Source: an uncultured Oribacterium sp. (lineage in GTDB: Bacteria; Bacillota; Clostridia; Lachnospirales; Lachnospiraceae). Taken from it: 14,327 bases of DNA. Where the stretch lies: contig CABTMH010000003.1 of NCBI GenBank assembly GCA_902485915.1, positions 1 through 14,327 of the forward strand. Reading direction: 5' to 3'. The position numbers and the translations under genes were made by a program. Positions within the stretch are counted from its first letter, which is position 1; every line of letters starts with the position of its first letter. The notes under the pieces were generated by a model. It made no database searches, was not told the DNA's origin, and saw only the letters and a list, made by a program, of their open reading frames with translations. This document shows positions 1 through 7,274 of this stretch, in pieces.

Positions 1-1
1 C

Positions 2-478
2 GATTCGAATGGATTTGTATTACTTAATATAGATAAACTTGAAGCAATGATATCTTATATTGCCGAAAAAGTATCTCATTTATATAAAGTAAAACTTATG
101 AAAATGCTGTGGTATGCGGATTCGTTGTCCTTTAAATCAAGCGGGCTGGCAATGTCAGGGATGGTATATCGGCATGAAACGATGGGAGCATTGCCTATAG
201 GACACTATGCTTTGATGAACTTGGAACGCTTAAATGTTCGAGAAGAAGCTTGCGGTGATTACGACTATATGCTTCATATTTATCCAACTTTAGATATGGA
301 TTACTCGATCCTCACGAAGGCGGATAAAAAAATTCTGGATGCGGTGGTTGATAAATTTAAGGATTATAAGTCAAAGGCCATCATTGATTATATGCATGAA
401 GAAATAGCTTATACACAAACCGGACAGGGAGATATTATCCCATTTAGTCTTGCGAAAGAGATAAGGGATTTTCTTTGA
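2..478 (+). CDS. Panacea/SocA-type (DUF4065) antitoxin-like protein, 5' end cut off
   Basis: The reading frame is open from the left edge, so the gene starts outside the window; the first in-frame ATG (47) is probably internal. About 158 C-terminal residues are visible. The segment KLMKMLWYADSLSFKSSG, then SGMVYRHETMGALPIGHY, matches the start of the Panacea (DUF4065) domain, whose usual pattern is K-L-x-K-L-L-x-Y-A-D-x-x-x-F-K followed by a G-P-V-P-like turn (here LPIGH). Family knowledge: Panacea proteins act as antitoxins or chaperone-like antitoxins in several toxin-antitoxin systems, some with an N-terminal zinc finger or HTH that would lie off the window. No toxin is visible on the right; a partner could lie upstream. 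Base composition is clearly more AT-rich than manA-glgP, suggesting horizontal acquisition. The family is fairly sure; the antitoxin role is inferred. Confidence 0.78.
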   Translation, partial: DSNGFVLLNIDKLEAMISYIAEKVSHLYKVKLMKMLWYADSLSFKSSGLAMSGMVYRHETMGALPIGHYALMNLERLNVREEACGDYDYMLHIYPTLDMDYSILTKADKKILDAVVDKFKDYKSKAIIDYMHEEIAYTQTGQGDIIPFSLAKEIRDFL

Positions 479-542
479 GCGTTAGTAAGAGTTTACGGTG
501 ACAACACAGTGAATCAATTGTGCGAAGTAATCATAAGGGCTT

Positions 543-571
543 TTGATTTTGATAGTGAGCATCTCTATGAA
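543..571 (+). promoter_or_regulatory. possible promoter of the AAA-ATPase/nuclease gene
   Basis: TTGATT (543-548) and TATGAA (566-571) are separated by 17 nt, 64 nt upstream of the chosen start of the next gene. The -10 matches the consensus at only four of six positions, so this is a weak call. A small hairpin (ACGGA 595-599, TCCGT 603-607) follows, just before the ribosome binding site. Confidence 0.3.
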
Positions 572-635
572 TTATGTATGCGGATGATATGAAGACGGAT
601 ACTCCGTGCATGGCTATGTGAAAGGAGCGACAGCG

Positions 636-2306
636 ATGAGGACACTGAATATTCCTGTTGGCGTTTCGAATTTTGAAGAAATTCGTAAAAACGGGTATTA
701 CTACATCGATAAATCGGGACTGATTGGAGAACTGCTCAGTAGAACCGGAACGAAAGTGACGCTGATCACGCGTCCTCGGCGTTTCGGTAAGACGTTGGGC
801 ATGAGTATGCTGGAAAACTTCTTCGATATTCGGAAGGACAGCAGAGCGCTGTTTGAGGGGTTGGAGATTGCGAGGGATCAGGCGCTGTGCGATGCGTGGA
901 TGAATCAGTATCCGACGATTTTTGTTTCGTTTCGGCAGGTGGATGGTCTTGATTTCACCGGGGCATACGATATGCTCACCTGGGTCATCTCGGAACTGTA
1001 TAAAAAGCATCGCTATCTGCTGGACAGCGATAGAATCGCTTCCAGTGATAAGGAAATCGCGAAGCAGCTGGAATGGGGACAGGCTTCCTTGAAAGACACG
1101 AAAGGAAGTCTGCTGCTACTTACCAGAATGATGCAGCAGCACTATGGTAAACCGGTGATTCTCCTGATCGATGAGTATGATGTTCCGGTAGCAAAAGCAA
1201 ACAGTAACGGATATTATGCTGAAATGCTGGATGTCATGAAGGGCTTACTGCAGGCTCTGAAGGACAATCAGGCGCTTCAATTTGCAGTGGTGACAGGCTG
1301 CCTGAAGATTGCGAAAGAAAGCATCTTTACGGGCACCAATAATTTTGTGTCCGATACGATTACGAACTCTCGTCTGAATGAGTATTTCGGCTTCGTGCAG
1401 AGTGAAGTGGATCAGCTACTGAAGGATGCGGGTGTGACGGAACAGGCGGACAGCATCCGGAGATGGTATGATGGCTATCATTTCGGAGACTTTGATGTCT
1501 ATTGTCCATGGGATGTGATGAATTACATGCTGGAGCTGCAGCGCGATCCGAAGGCGAAGCCGATCAGCTACTGGAAGAACACTAGTGACAATGCCATCAT
1601 CCGTTCCTTTATCGACTATGCAGGCAGTACGATCACAAACAAACTTGAAATCTTAATGGCCGGTGGCTGCATCTTTCAGCGAGTGGATGAAAATCTGACC
1701 TACGACTACCTGCACGCTTCAGAAGATAACCTCTGGAGCACACTCTACCTTACAGGATACCTGACGCGGGCACGTGAAGCGGATTATAAGGGCGAAGTTC
1801 CAGATGGCATGGTTGCGCTGATGATTCCGAACGCAGAGATCCGGGAGATCTTCGAGACGACCGTCATCCGCTGGTTTGATGACAGCACGAAGAAGTGGAA
1901 TCGCAGTGCGTTGTTTGATGCCGTCTGGCGTGGTGACAGTGGAAGCATAACGAAAGAGATGAATGCCCTGCTCCGGCGCACCATCAGCTACCATGACTAT
2001 CGAGAGGACTTCTACCACGCGTTCCTGGCGGGCATCTTCACAGGGGCTGGATACATGGTGGATTCGAATAAGGAACATGGAGAAGGCCGCAGCGATGTGG
2101 TCGTCTATGATCCGGTCAATGCACGCGTCGCCATCTTTGAGGCGAAGTACACGAAGACCCTGGAAAATCTGGAAAGAGAGTGCGATATGGCGTTGCAGCA
2201 GATCGATGATCGGATGTATGCTGCGGAATACGAGGACGACTATGACCGGATTCTCTGCTATGGGATTTCGTTCTTCCGGAAACGTTGCATGGTGAAGAAA
2301 AAGTGA
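636..2306 (+). CDS. AAA-ATPase-like protein with C-terminal PD-(D/E)XK nuclease domain
   Basis: The protein has 556 residues from ATG 636, which has an AAAGGAG site at 621-627 with 8 nt spacing; a GTG at 606 is in frame but has no such site. The N-terminal part is the AAA-ATPase-like domain (PF09820 type): the variant P-loop RPRRFGKT at residues 46-53, Walker B VILLIDEYD at 174-182, and the family signature TGCLKIAKESIFTGTNNF shortly after. The C-terminal part is the DUF1703/PD-(D/E)XK domain (PF08011 type): EDFYHAF at 457-463, GRSD with D487, FEAK with E502 and K504, and a Q near 521, so the D-ExK-Q nuclease core looks intact. Members are common, often multi-copy, in gut Clostridia and Bacteroidetes; their biological role is not established. 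A nucleic-acid-acting or defence role is inferred from the nuclease fold. Length is normal for the family and nothing looks broken. Confidence 0.9.
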   Translation: MRTLNIPVGVSNFEEIRKNGYYYIDKSGLIGELLSRTGTKVTLITRPRRFGKTLGMSMLENFFDIRKDSRALFEGLEIARDQALCDAWMNQYPTIFVSFRQVDGLDFTGAYDMLTWVISELYKKHRYLLDSDRIASSDKEIAKQLEWGQASLKDTKGSLLLLTRMMQQHYGKPVILLIDEYDVPVAKANSNGYYAEMLDVMKGLLQALKDNQALQFAVVTGCLKIAKESIFTGTNNFVSDTITNSRLNEYFGFVQSEVDQLLKDAGVTEQADSIRRWYDGYHFGDFDVYCPWDVMNYMLELQRDPKAKPISYWKNTSDNAIIRSFIDYAGSTITNKLEILMAGGCIFQRVDENLTYDYLHASEDNLWSTLYLTGYLTRAREADYKGEVPDGMVALMIPNAEIREIFETTVIRWFDDSTKKWNRSALFDAVWRGDSGSITKEMNALLRRTISYHDYREDFYHAFLAGIFTGAGYMVDSNKEHGEGRSDVVVYDPVNARVAIFEAKYTKTLENLERECDMALQQIDDRMYAAEYEDDYDRILCYGISFFRKRCMVKKK

Positions 2307-2382
2307 TGATCGGGGAGTCGGATGATCCTGTGAACGGCCGGTGTGCCGCTGATTTTACAAGCAGCATCACCTCACCCGAAGA

Positions 2383-2413
2383 TTGACAATTATCCGAGAT
2401 GTGTTACTATAAT
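2383..2413 (+). promoter_or_regulatory. sigma-A promoter upstream of manA
   Basis: Perfect consensus boxes TTGACA (2383-2388) and TATAAT (2408-2413) lie in an AT-rich stretch with 19 nt between them, longer than the 17 nt optimum. Transcription would begin near 2420. The first 50-odd nucleotides of the transcript then run into the terminator-like hairpin at 2443-2475. Confidence 0.7.
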
Positions 2414-2442
2414 CCCACACGTGAAATTGATAAATATTTATT

Positions 2443-2475
2443 AGAGCCGTGCGTATAGCATGGCTCTCATTTTTT
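2443..2475 (+). terminator. terminator-like hairpin in the manA leader (possible attenuator)
   Basis: Ten base pairs form between AGAGCCGTGC (2443-2452) and GCATGGCTCT (2458-2467), with one G-U pair and a GTATA loop. They are followed after CA by six T (2470-2475). This is a typical intrinsic terminator, but it lies about 25 nt downstream of the predicted transcription start and directly before manA. It could end transcription arriving from the upstream gene, or act as an attenuator on manA. No alternative antiterminator pairing is obvious by eye. Confidence 0.65.
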
Positions 2476-2480
2476 GTAGT

Positions 2481-3614
2481 ATGCGAGTTGGAAACAGACC
2501 TTTCCTCCTGTCGCCGGCGGCCAAGGATTATATCTGGGGCGGTACGCGGCTGCGCGAGGAGTATAATAAACATATAGATGTGACACCGCTGGCGGAGACC
2601 TGGGAGTGCTCGACACATCCGGATGGGCCGTCGCGGGTGGCAAGCGGTGTATTTGCGGGCGAGAAGCTCGTGGATGTGCTTCGTGCGCATCCGGAGTTCA
2701 TCGGGACGCATCCGAAGACGGACGGCGAGGGCGGACTGCCGGTGCTGATTAAGTTTATCGATGCGGCGCGCGATCTGTCGGTGCAGGTGCATCCGAGTGA
2801 CGAGTACGCGCGGACACATGAGCACGGGCAGCTCGGGAAGACCGAGATGTGGTATGTGCTCGAAGCGGCGCCGGGGGCGAGCCTCGTCTATGGCTTCCGC
2901 CAGAATCTTACGAGGACAATGCTGGCGGCTTCACTCGAGGACGACACGGTGGAGCAGTATCTCCAGAAGGTGGAGATCCATCGTGGCGATGTCTTCCTGA
3001 TCGAGTCCGGCACGGTGCATGCCATCGGTGCGGGCGCGATGATCGTGGAGATCCAGGAGAGTTCGAACCTCACCTACCGTATGTATGACTATCATCGGCT
3101 AGGGAAAGACGGCAAACCGCGGGAGCTGCACATCGCGAAGGCGCTGGACGTCGTGGACCTGCGGCAGAAGCCGCTGCCGGAGCAGCTGCAGCGCACATGC
3201 GAGGAGCATGACGGCTACAGCGTGGAGCTCCTCGAGCAGTGTGAGTACTTCCGGACGGAGCAGATCCATCTGGATACCTCACTGAGCGAAAAGCAGCCGG
3301 CATCTGGTGCACCCGATCCAGCAACACAGGAGATGCCGATGGATGCACGTGGCACAGCTGTGGATAAAGTTTCTGCCGAGATGCCGCAGGACGCATCATC
3401 TCGGTGGACGACGGACGAAACAGCGGTGGAAGCCGTTCGATTCTCGACGGGTCCGGAGTCCTTCGAGGTGCTGCTCTGTGTGGATGGCAGCGGTACGCTG
3501 CGCGGTGAGGATGTGGAGATTTCGTTCCGGAAAGGCGACTGCATCTTCGTACCGGCCGACAGCATTGGCCTCGACATCAGTGGCAGGAGTGAACTGCTGA
3601 AGGTGACGTGCTGA
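2481..3614 (+). CDS. manA: mannose-6-phosphate isomerase, class I
   Basis: ManA interconverts mannose 6-phosphate and fructose 6-phosphate in the cytoplasm with one bound zinc, linking mannose use to GDP-mannose supply. Numbering from ATG 2481 (377 aa): the N-terminal FLLSPAAKDYIWGG, zinc ligands Q102 and H104 in SVQVHPSDEY, E122 in GKTEMWYV, and H180 in GTVHAIGAG are all present, followed by IVEIQESSNLTYRMYDY. An in-frame ATG at 2460 would add seven residues but sits inside the 3' arm of the terminator-like hairpin, so 2481 is preferred; neither start has a clear Shine-Dalgarno site. The protein is longer than the usual roughly 315-residue Firmicutes form. An extra low-complexity stretch (about residues 265-321) interrupts the C-terminal cupin part and holds an internal repeat. 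It is followed by glf 128 nt downstream on the same strand. Confidence 0.93.
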   Translation: MRVGNRPFLLSPAAKDYIWGGTRLREEYNKHIDVTPLAETWECSTHPDGPSRVASGVFAGEKLVDVLRAHPEFIGTHPKTDGEGGLPVLIKFIDAARDLSVQVHPSDEYARTHEHGQLGKTEMWYVLEAAPGASLVYGFRQNLTRTMLAASLEDDTVEQYLQKVEIHRGDVFLIESGTVHAIGAGAMIVEIQESSNLTYRMYDYHRLGKDGKPRELHIAKALDVVDLRQKPLPEQLQRTCEEHDGYSVELLEQCEYFRTEQIHLDTSLSEKQPASGAPDPATQEMPMDARGTAVDKVSAEMPQDASSRWTTDETAVEAVRFSTGPESFEVLLCVDGSGTLRGEDVEISFRKGDCIFVPADSIGLDISGRSELLKVTC

Positions 3615-3628
3615 GACAGGGGCTGGCA

Positions 3629-3653
3629 GCAGCTTCCCGGAAGGGTGGGCTGC
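3629..3653 (+). other. GC-rich hairpin between manA and glf
   Basis: GCAGC (3629-3633) pairs with GCTGC (3649-3653), and CCC (3636-3638) with GGG (3643-3645) around a GGAA loop. No T-run follows, so it is not a typical terminator. The rest of the manA-glf gap is G/C-rich with no clear promoter, so read-through from manA into glf is likely. Confidence 0.35.
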
Positions 3654-3742
3654 GTGACGGGGGAGCCTTCCCGGCGTGGCGGCCTCATCGGGGCGCTATA
3701 GATAGAGAAAAGTGAATGAAAACATCGGAAGGAGAGCGTGTT

Positions 3743-4900
3743 ATGGCGAAGTATGATTATCTGGTAGTGGGTGCCGGTCTGTACGGCGCGGTGTTTGCGC
3801 ATGAGGCGCGGAAGGCGGGAAAGTCGGTGCGGGTGATCGATCGGCGGCCGAACATCGCCGGTAACGTTTATACGGAGGATGTGGAGGGCATCCATGTGCA
3901 CAAGTATGGCGCGCACATCTTCCACACGAACGACGCGGAGGTGTGGAACTACGTGCAGCAGTTCGCGACCTTCAACCGCTTCACGAATTCGCCGGTGGCG
4001 AACTACCACGGCGAGCTGTATTCCCTCCCGTTTAACATGTACACCTTCAACCGGATGTGGGGTGTGGTGACGCCGGAGGAAGCAGCGGCGAAGATCGACG
4101 AGCAGAAGCGGGAGTATATCGCACGGAAGCAGGCAGAGCGCGGGCTCGCGGCGGATGCGCCATTTGAGCCGCAGAACCTCGAGGAGCAGGCGATTTCGCT
4201 GATCGGCGTCGACATCTACGAGAAGCTGATCCGCGGATATACCGAGAAGCAGTGGGGCCGTCCGTGCACGGAGCTCCCGTCCTTCATCATCAAGCGGCTG
4301 CCGGTGCGCCTCGCCTTCGACAACAACTATTTCAACGCCCTCTACCAGGGCATTCCGGTCGGTGGCTATACGCAGATGGTGGCGAACATGCTGAACGGCA
4401 TCGAGGTCGAGCTCGGCGTGGATTACCTCGCGGAGAAGGCGAAGTACGATGCGCTTGCGGAGAAGGTGGTGTACACCGGCGCGATCGACGCATACTTCGG
4501 CTACCAGCTCGGCACGCTCGAGTACCGTTCGGTGCGCTTCGAGACGGAGCTGCTCGACCAGCCGAATTTCCAGGGAAACGCAGCCGTCAACTACACGGAT
4601 CGCGAGACGCCGTGGACCCGGATCATCGAGCATAAGTGGTTCGAGTTCGGCCGGGACGCGGAGGGGCGGGACCTTCCGAAGACCGTGATCTCCCGCGAGT
4701 TCTCGAGCGAGTGGAAGCCGGGCGACGAGCCGTACTATCCGGTCAATGATGAGAAAAACGGCGCGCTCTATCAGGCGTATAAGAAGCTGGCAGACAGCGA
4801 GACGCGCGTGATCTTCGGCGGCCGCCTCGGTGAGTATAAGTACTATGACATGGATAGAGTGATCGCATCGGCACTTGAGATGAGCCGTCGGGAGCTGTAA
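3743..4900 (+). CDS. glf: UDP-galactopyranose mutase
   Basis: Glf is a cytoplasmic flavoenzyme that converts UDP-galactopyranose to UDP-galactofuranose, the donor for galactofuranose in surface polysaccharides. Start ATG 3743 has GGAAGGAG (3727-3734) 8 nt upstream; the ATG at 3716 is rejected because that site would then lie inside the gene. The protein has 385 residues. The FAD-binding Rossmann motif VVGAGLYGA lies at residues 8-16, then KYGAHIFHTND and NRFTNSP. GYTEKQWGR includes W171, and FIIKRLPVR includes R185, matching the substrate-stacking Trp and the diphosphate-binding Arg of the Klebsiella enzyme. LEYRS with R262, RIIEHK, GDEPYYPVND and FGGRLGEYKYYDM follow. It is slightly longer than the E. 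coli protein (367 aa), partly from extra residues around 130-150. manA lies upstream and an aldo/keto reductase 57 nt downstream. A surface-glycan role is inferred; no glycosyltransferases are in view. Confidence 0.97.
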   Translation: MAKYDYLVVGAGLYGAVFAHEARKAGKSVRVIDRRPNIAGNVYTEDVEGIHVHKYGAHIFHTNDAEVWNYVQQFATFNRFTNSPVANYHGELYSLPFNMYTFNRMWGVVTPEEAAAKIDEQKREYIARKQAERGLAADAPFEPQNLEEQAISLIGVDIYEKLIRGYTEKQWGRPCTELPSFIIKRLPVRLAFDNNYFNALYQGIPVGGYTQMVANMLNGIEVELGVDYLAEKAKYDALAEKVVYTGAIDAYFGYQLGTLEYRSVRFETELLDQPNFQGNAAVNYTDRETPWTRIIEHKWFEFGRDAEGRDLPKTVISREFSSEWKPGDEPYYPVNDEKNGALYQAYKKLADSETRVIFGGRLGEYKYYDMDRVIASALEMSRREL

Positions 4901-4957
4901 AATATAAAGTGACTGCGTGAACTGGAAGCAGCGACTGTTTAAGAGGAGGACGAAGAA

Positions 4958-5998
4958 ATGAGCGAGAAATATGTGGCAGCAGAAGGGCGGTATCGTGATG
5001 AGGGAAACCTCTATCGACGCTGTGGAAAATCGGGATTAAAGCTTCCGAAGGTTTCCCTCGGTCTCTGGCATAACTTCGGAACGGATGCCGATATGGATGT
5101 GATGAAGTCCATGCTGTTTACAGCGTTTGATCATGGCATCACGCACTTCGACCTGGCGAACAACTATGGTCCGGAACCAGGTGCAGCGGAGACGAATTTC
5201 GGAAAGATTCTGAGTTCGGATCTTCGGCCATACCGTGACGAGATGATCATTTCTTCGAAGGCGGGCTTCACCATGTGGGATGGTCCTTACGGTGACTGGG
5301 GATCTCGGAAGTATCTGATGTCCTCGCTTGACCAGTCGCTGAAGCGCATGCAGCTCGATTATGTCGACATTTTCTATCATCATCGCATGGATCCGGAGAC
5401 ACCGCTCGAGGAGACCATCATGGCACTCGACCAGATCGTACGCTCCGGTAAGGCGCTGTATGTCGGTATATCAAATTATGATGGACCGCATGCAGCAGAA
5501 GCACAGAAGCTCGCCCGGGAGATCCACCTGCCGCTCATCATCAACCAGAACCGCTACTCGATTCTGGACCGCTCCATCGAGCAGAATGGTCTCAAGGATT
5601 TCGCCCGCGCAGAGGGCATGGGCGTTATCTGCTTCTCACCGCTCGCACAGGGCATGCTGTCCGAGAAGTACCTGAAGGGGATACCGGCGGACTCTCGTAT
5701 CGCGAAGGACGGGCGCTTCCTCCATGCAGATGACATCACGCCGGAGAAGATGGAAGGTATCCGCCGCCTCGATGAAATCGCGAAGCGCCGTGGCCAGACC
5801 CTCCCGCAGATGGCACTCGCCTGGGACCTTCGCGACCCGGAGATCACCTCAGTGCTGATCGGCGCATCGAAGCCACAGCAGATCCTCGAGAACCTCGGTG
5901 CCATCGAGAACACCAGCTTCTCCGCAGAAGAGCTGCGGAAGATCGACGAGATCCAGGCGTCCATCGCCGGAGAACTCGATGCACGTAGACATGTATAG
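4958..5998 (+). CDS. aldo/keto reductase, YghZ/Kv-beta-like (L-glyceraldehyde-3-phosphate reductase type)
   Basis: This is an NADPH-dependent oxidoreductase of the TIM-barrel aldo/keto reductase superfamily, 346 residues. Start ATG 4958 has AGAGGAGG at 4942-4949. The catalytic tetrad is visible: D65 and Y70 in HFDLANNYG, K101 in ISSKAGF, and H142 in IFYHHRMD. The motifs GPYGDWGSRKYL, VGISNYDG, NQNRYSILDR, CFSPLAQGMLSEKY, RRGQTLPQMALAW and SVLIGASKP match the E. coli YghZ (Gpr) and potassium-channel-beta branch, which reduces L-glyceraldehyde 3-phosphate and other reactive aldehydes such as methylglyoxal. The real substrate here cannot be read from sequence. It is probably co-transcribed with glf (57-nt gap, no terminator seen) and ends before a strong palindromic terminator. 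Confidence 0.9.
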   Translation: MSEKYVAAEGRYRDEGNLYRRCGKSGLKLPKVSLGLWHNFGTDADMDVMKSMLFTAFDHGITHFDLANNYGPEPGAAETNFGKILSSDLRPYRDEMIISSKAGFTMWDGPYGDWGSRKYLMSSLDQSLKRMQLDYVDIFYHHRMDPETPLEETIMALDQIVRSGKALYVGISNYDGPHAAEAQKLAREIHLPLIINQNRYSILDRSIEQNGLKDFARAEGMGVICFSPLAQGMLSEKYLKGIPADSRIAKDGRFLHADDITPEKMEGIRRLDEIAKRRGQTLPQMALAWDLRDPEITSVLIGASKPQQILENLGAIENTSFSAEELRKIDEIQASIAGELDARRHV

Positions 5999-6037
5999 GC
6001 GGATGTAGAAAAAACATCGGATAATATGGATAGAAAG

Positions 6038-6065
6038 AATGGCAGAGGGAATTCCCTCTGCCATT
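6038..6065. terminator. bidirectional terminator, 28-bp perfect palindrome
   Basis: The stretch from AATGGCAGAG to CTCTGCCATT is an uninterrupted 28-bp perfect palindrome centred on GAATTC. TTATTTAA follows on the plus side, and the 5' flank is A-rich, giving a T-rich tail on the minus strand. It lies between the convergent ends of the aldo/keto reductase (5998) and the secreted protein (6069) and can serve both. The tails are not uninterrupted T-runs. Confidence 0.75.
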
Positions 6066-6068
6066 TAT

Positions 6069-6932
6069 TTAATCCTCACGACCGGCGACTTCGACGCTGC
6101 CGCCACGCTTCGGGCCGTCGCTGTTTGTGATGACGGTCTGCGGGCCGCTCGAGCTCGAAGAGCTCGTGTTCTTCTTCGGGACGGATGGACCGAATCCACT
6201 GGTGGATGGCGCGGTCGTGCTCGGGTCGGTCTTTTCAGTTGAGCCCGAAGCATTGGACCCGGATGCGGTAGTGCCTGTGCTGCCTGTGGTGGTGCCATCG
6301 CCGTTTGCGTCTGTCTTACCGACGGTGATCTTATCTGTCACGAGATCCTTCTTCGACACACTCGCGGTGTTGCCGGCGTTCGGCTTATTGAGAACACTGC
6401 TGTTGTTCTTCGAGCTGGACGAATGCGTCTTGTTCGTGGACGACGTCTTATCGTTCTTGCTGCTCGAGCTGCTGTTGTTCTTTGACGTCGACTTCGAACC
6501 CGTGCGACTCGTGACGAGACGTGTGCCATCCGAAGCGTAGCCATACTTCTGGAGACCCTCGATCGGCGTCGGCTCGACATAGGTGCCGACCGGATATGTC
6601 CGGGTCACTGGCGTCACTCCGTCGAACCAGGCACCCGCGTCCCCGACGAGATAACCGTCCGGTGTCGTGCAGTTCAGCATGAGATACCCGTTCTCATCGA
6701 AGGCGAAGCACTGATAGACGCCATCGTCGTCCCCGTCGATCCACTGCCACGCGTAGGTCGGATAGCTCCCATCATCGTTCACATACCAGAACCCCGTCGA
6801 GTTCGCCCTCCACTCACCTGCAAGCGCAGGCGTGGACAGAAGCGCCGCACTGAGCAGCGCCGTGGCACCCGCGGTCAGTATGGACATCGCCCTCTTCTTC
6901 GTAACTCTTCCAGATAGCTCGAACGTATGCAT
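6069..6932 (-). CDS. secreted protein with W/Y-rich cell-wall-binding module and Ser/Thr/Asn/Lys-rich tail
   Basis: The protein has 287 residues, with ATG at 6932-6930 and a purine-rich GGGGAAGG just upstream on the minus strand. An N-terminal signal peptide (basic TKKR at 11-14, hydrophobic core about 15-35, likely cleavage after ALA at 38) is followed by an aromatic module at about 41-103: WRANSTGFWYVNDDGSYP, AWQWIDGDDDGVYQCFAFD, NGYLMLN, PDGYLVGDAGAWFDG. This resembles the choline/glucan-binding-like repeats of Lachnospiraceae surface proteins and usually targets the cell wall non-covalently. Residues about 140-287 are low-complexity Ser, Thr, Asn, Lys and Gly with no LPXTG motif or C-terminal membrane segment. 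No enzyme domain is visible; the function is unknown, perhaps structural or adhesive. It is divergent from the secreted-protein gene at 7381. Confidence 0.85.
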   Translation of the reverse strand: MHTFELSGRVTKKRAMSILTAGATALLSAALLSTPALAGEWRANSTGFWYVNDDGSYPTYAWQWIDGDDDGVYQCFAFDENGYLMLNCTTPDGYLVGDAGAWFDGVTPVTRTYPVGTYVEPTPIEGLQKYGYASDGTRLVTSRTGSKSTSKNNSSSSSKNDKTSSTNKTHSSSSKNNSSVLNKPNAGNTASVSKKDLVTDKITVGKTDANGDGTTTGSTGTTASGSNASGSTEKTDPSTTAPSTSGFGPSVPKKNTSSSSSSGPQTVITNSDGPKRGGSVEVAGRED

Positions 6933-6981
6933 AACACCTTCCCCTTTATGTTCATCTTCATGACACGGTCATCATGAGTAA

Positions 6982-6990
6982 ATAATACCA
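6982..6990 (-). promoter_or_regulatory. extended -10 promoter candidate for the secreted protein at 6069-6932
   Basis: On the minus strand the sequence reads TGG-TATTAT: an extended -10 TG motif directly before TATTAT (TATTAT = complement of 6982-6987). No good -35 box lies 17 nt upstream. It is about 50 nt before the start codon. The same TGG-TAT arrangement occurs in the divergent promoter at 7218-7226. Confidence 0.4.
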
Positions 6991-7096
6991 TTTTAGAACC
7001 GGGAAGTTCGTTAGTTTTCAATTGCGATTCGCTTACGGATTTCGACGAAATCTTTAAGAAATCGTCAGAAATCAGTGCTTACAGAGCCTGTAATCT

Positions 7097-7154
7097 ACTG
7101 TTCACTCATCAACTGGATCCAGCCCCCTGTCTGTTCAGTACACGAGCGAACAGT
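7097..7154. repeat. REP-like imperfect palindrome, copy 1
   Basis: The left arm ACTGTTCACTC (7097-7107) and right arm GAGCGAACAGT (7144-7154) are complementary at 10 of 11 positions. The element is closely related to the one at 8002-8065: outer blocks 7098-7116 and 7134-7154 match that copy at 17/19 and 18/21 positions by eye, while the centres (17 versus 23 nt) differ. It lies upstream of the promoter of the Ala-rich secreted-protein gene. Confidence 0.75.
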
Positions 7155-7217
7155 CATGAATCCGGAAATCTTAAGCAAATAACAAGAATTTAGGCGCTGT
7201 TCTTCATATTCCACTGT

Positions 7218-7226
7218 GGTATAGTA
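7218..7226 (+). promoter_or_regulatory. extended -10 promoter of the Ala-rich secreted-protein gene
   Basis: TGG-TATAGT (7218-7226) is an extended -10 motif. No convincing -35 box is present at the expected distance. The start of transcription would be near 7233, giving a 5' leader of about 148 nt. Confidence 0.5.
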
Positions 7227-7236
7227 TGACTATCAA

Positions 7237-7274
7237 CTGAAGCGGTTTACCGATGACGCAACTGAAGCGGCTTA
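7237..7274 (+). repeat. direct repeat at the predicted transcription start
   Basis: ACTGAAGCGGTTTA (7237-7250) and ACTGAAGCGGCTTA (7261-7274) match at 13 of 14 positions, spaced 24 nt start to start. The first copy begins about 10 nt after the -10 box. The placement suits either a repressor-binding pair or an RNA element in the leader; which one cannot be told from sequence. Confidence 0.55.

Noticed and set aside
606..635. GTG 606 as the start of the AAA-ATPase gene
   Set aside because: The strong AAAGGAG site lies downstream of it at 621-627 and fits ATG 636. The added residues are not part of the family's usual N-terminus.
3215..4633. 472-codon minus-strand open frame opposite manA and glf
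   Set aside because: It is a shadow of the biased sense codons, with no start signals and no recognisable domain; manA and glf are both certain.
6127..6540. plus-strand 137-codon frame with hydrophobic FFLLL runs, resembling a membrane protein
   Set aside because: It is the complement of the Ser/Asn/Lys-rich tail of the secreted protein. The hydrophobicity is an artefact of reading AGC/AAG-rich sequence backwards.
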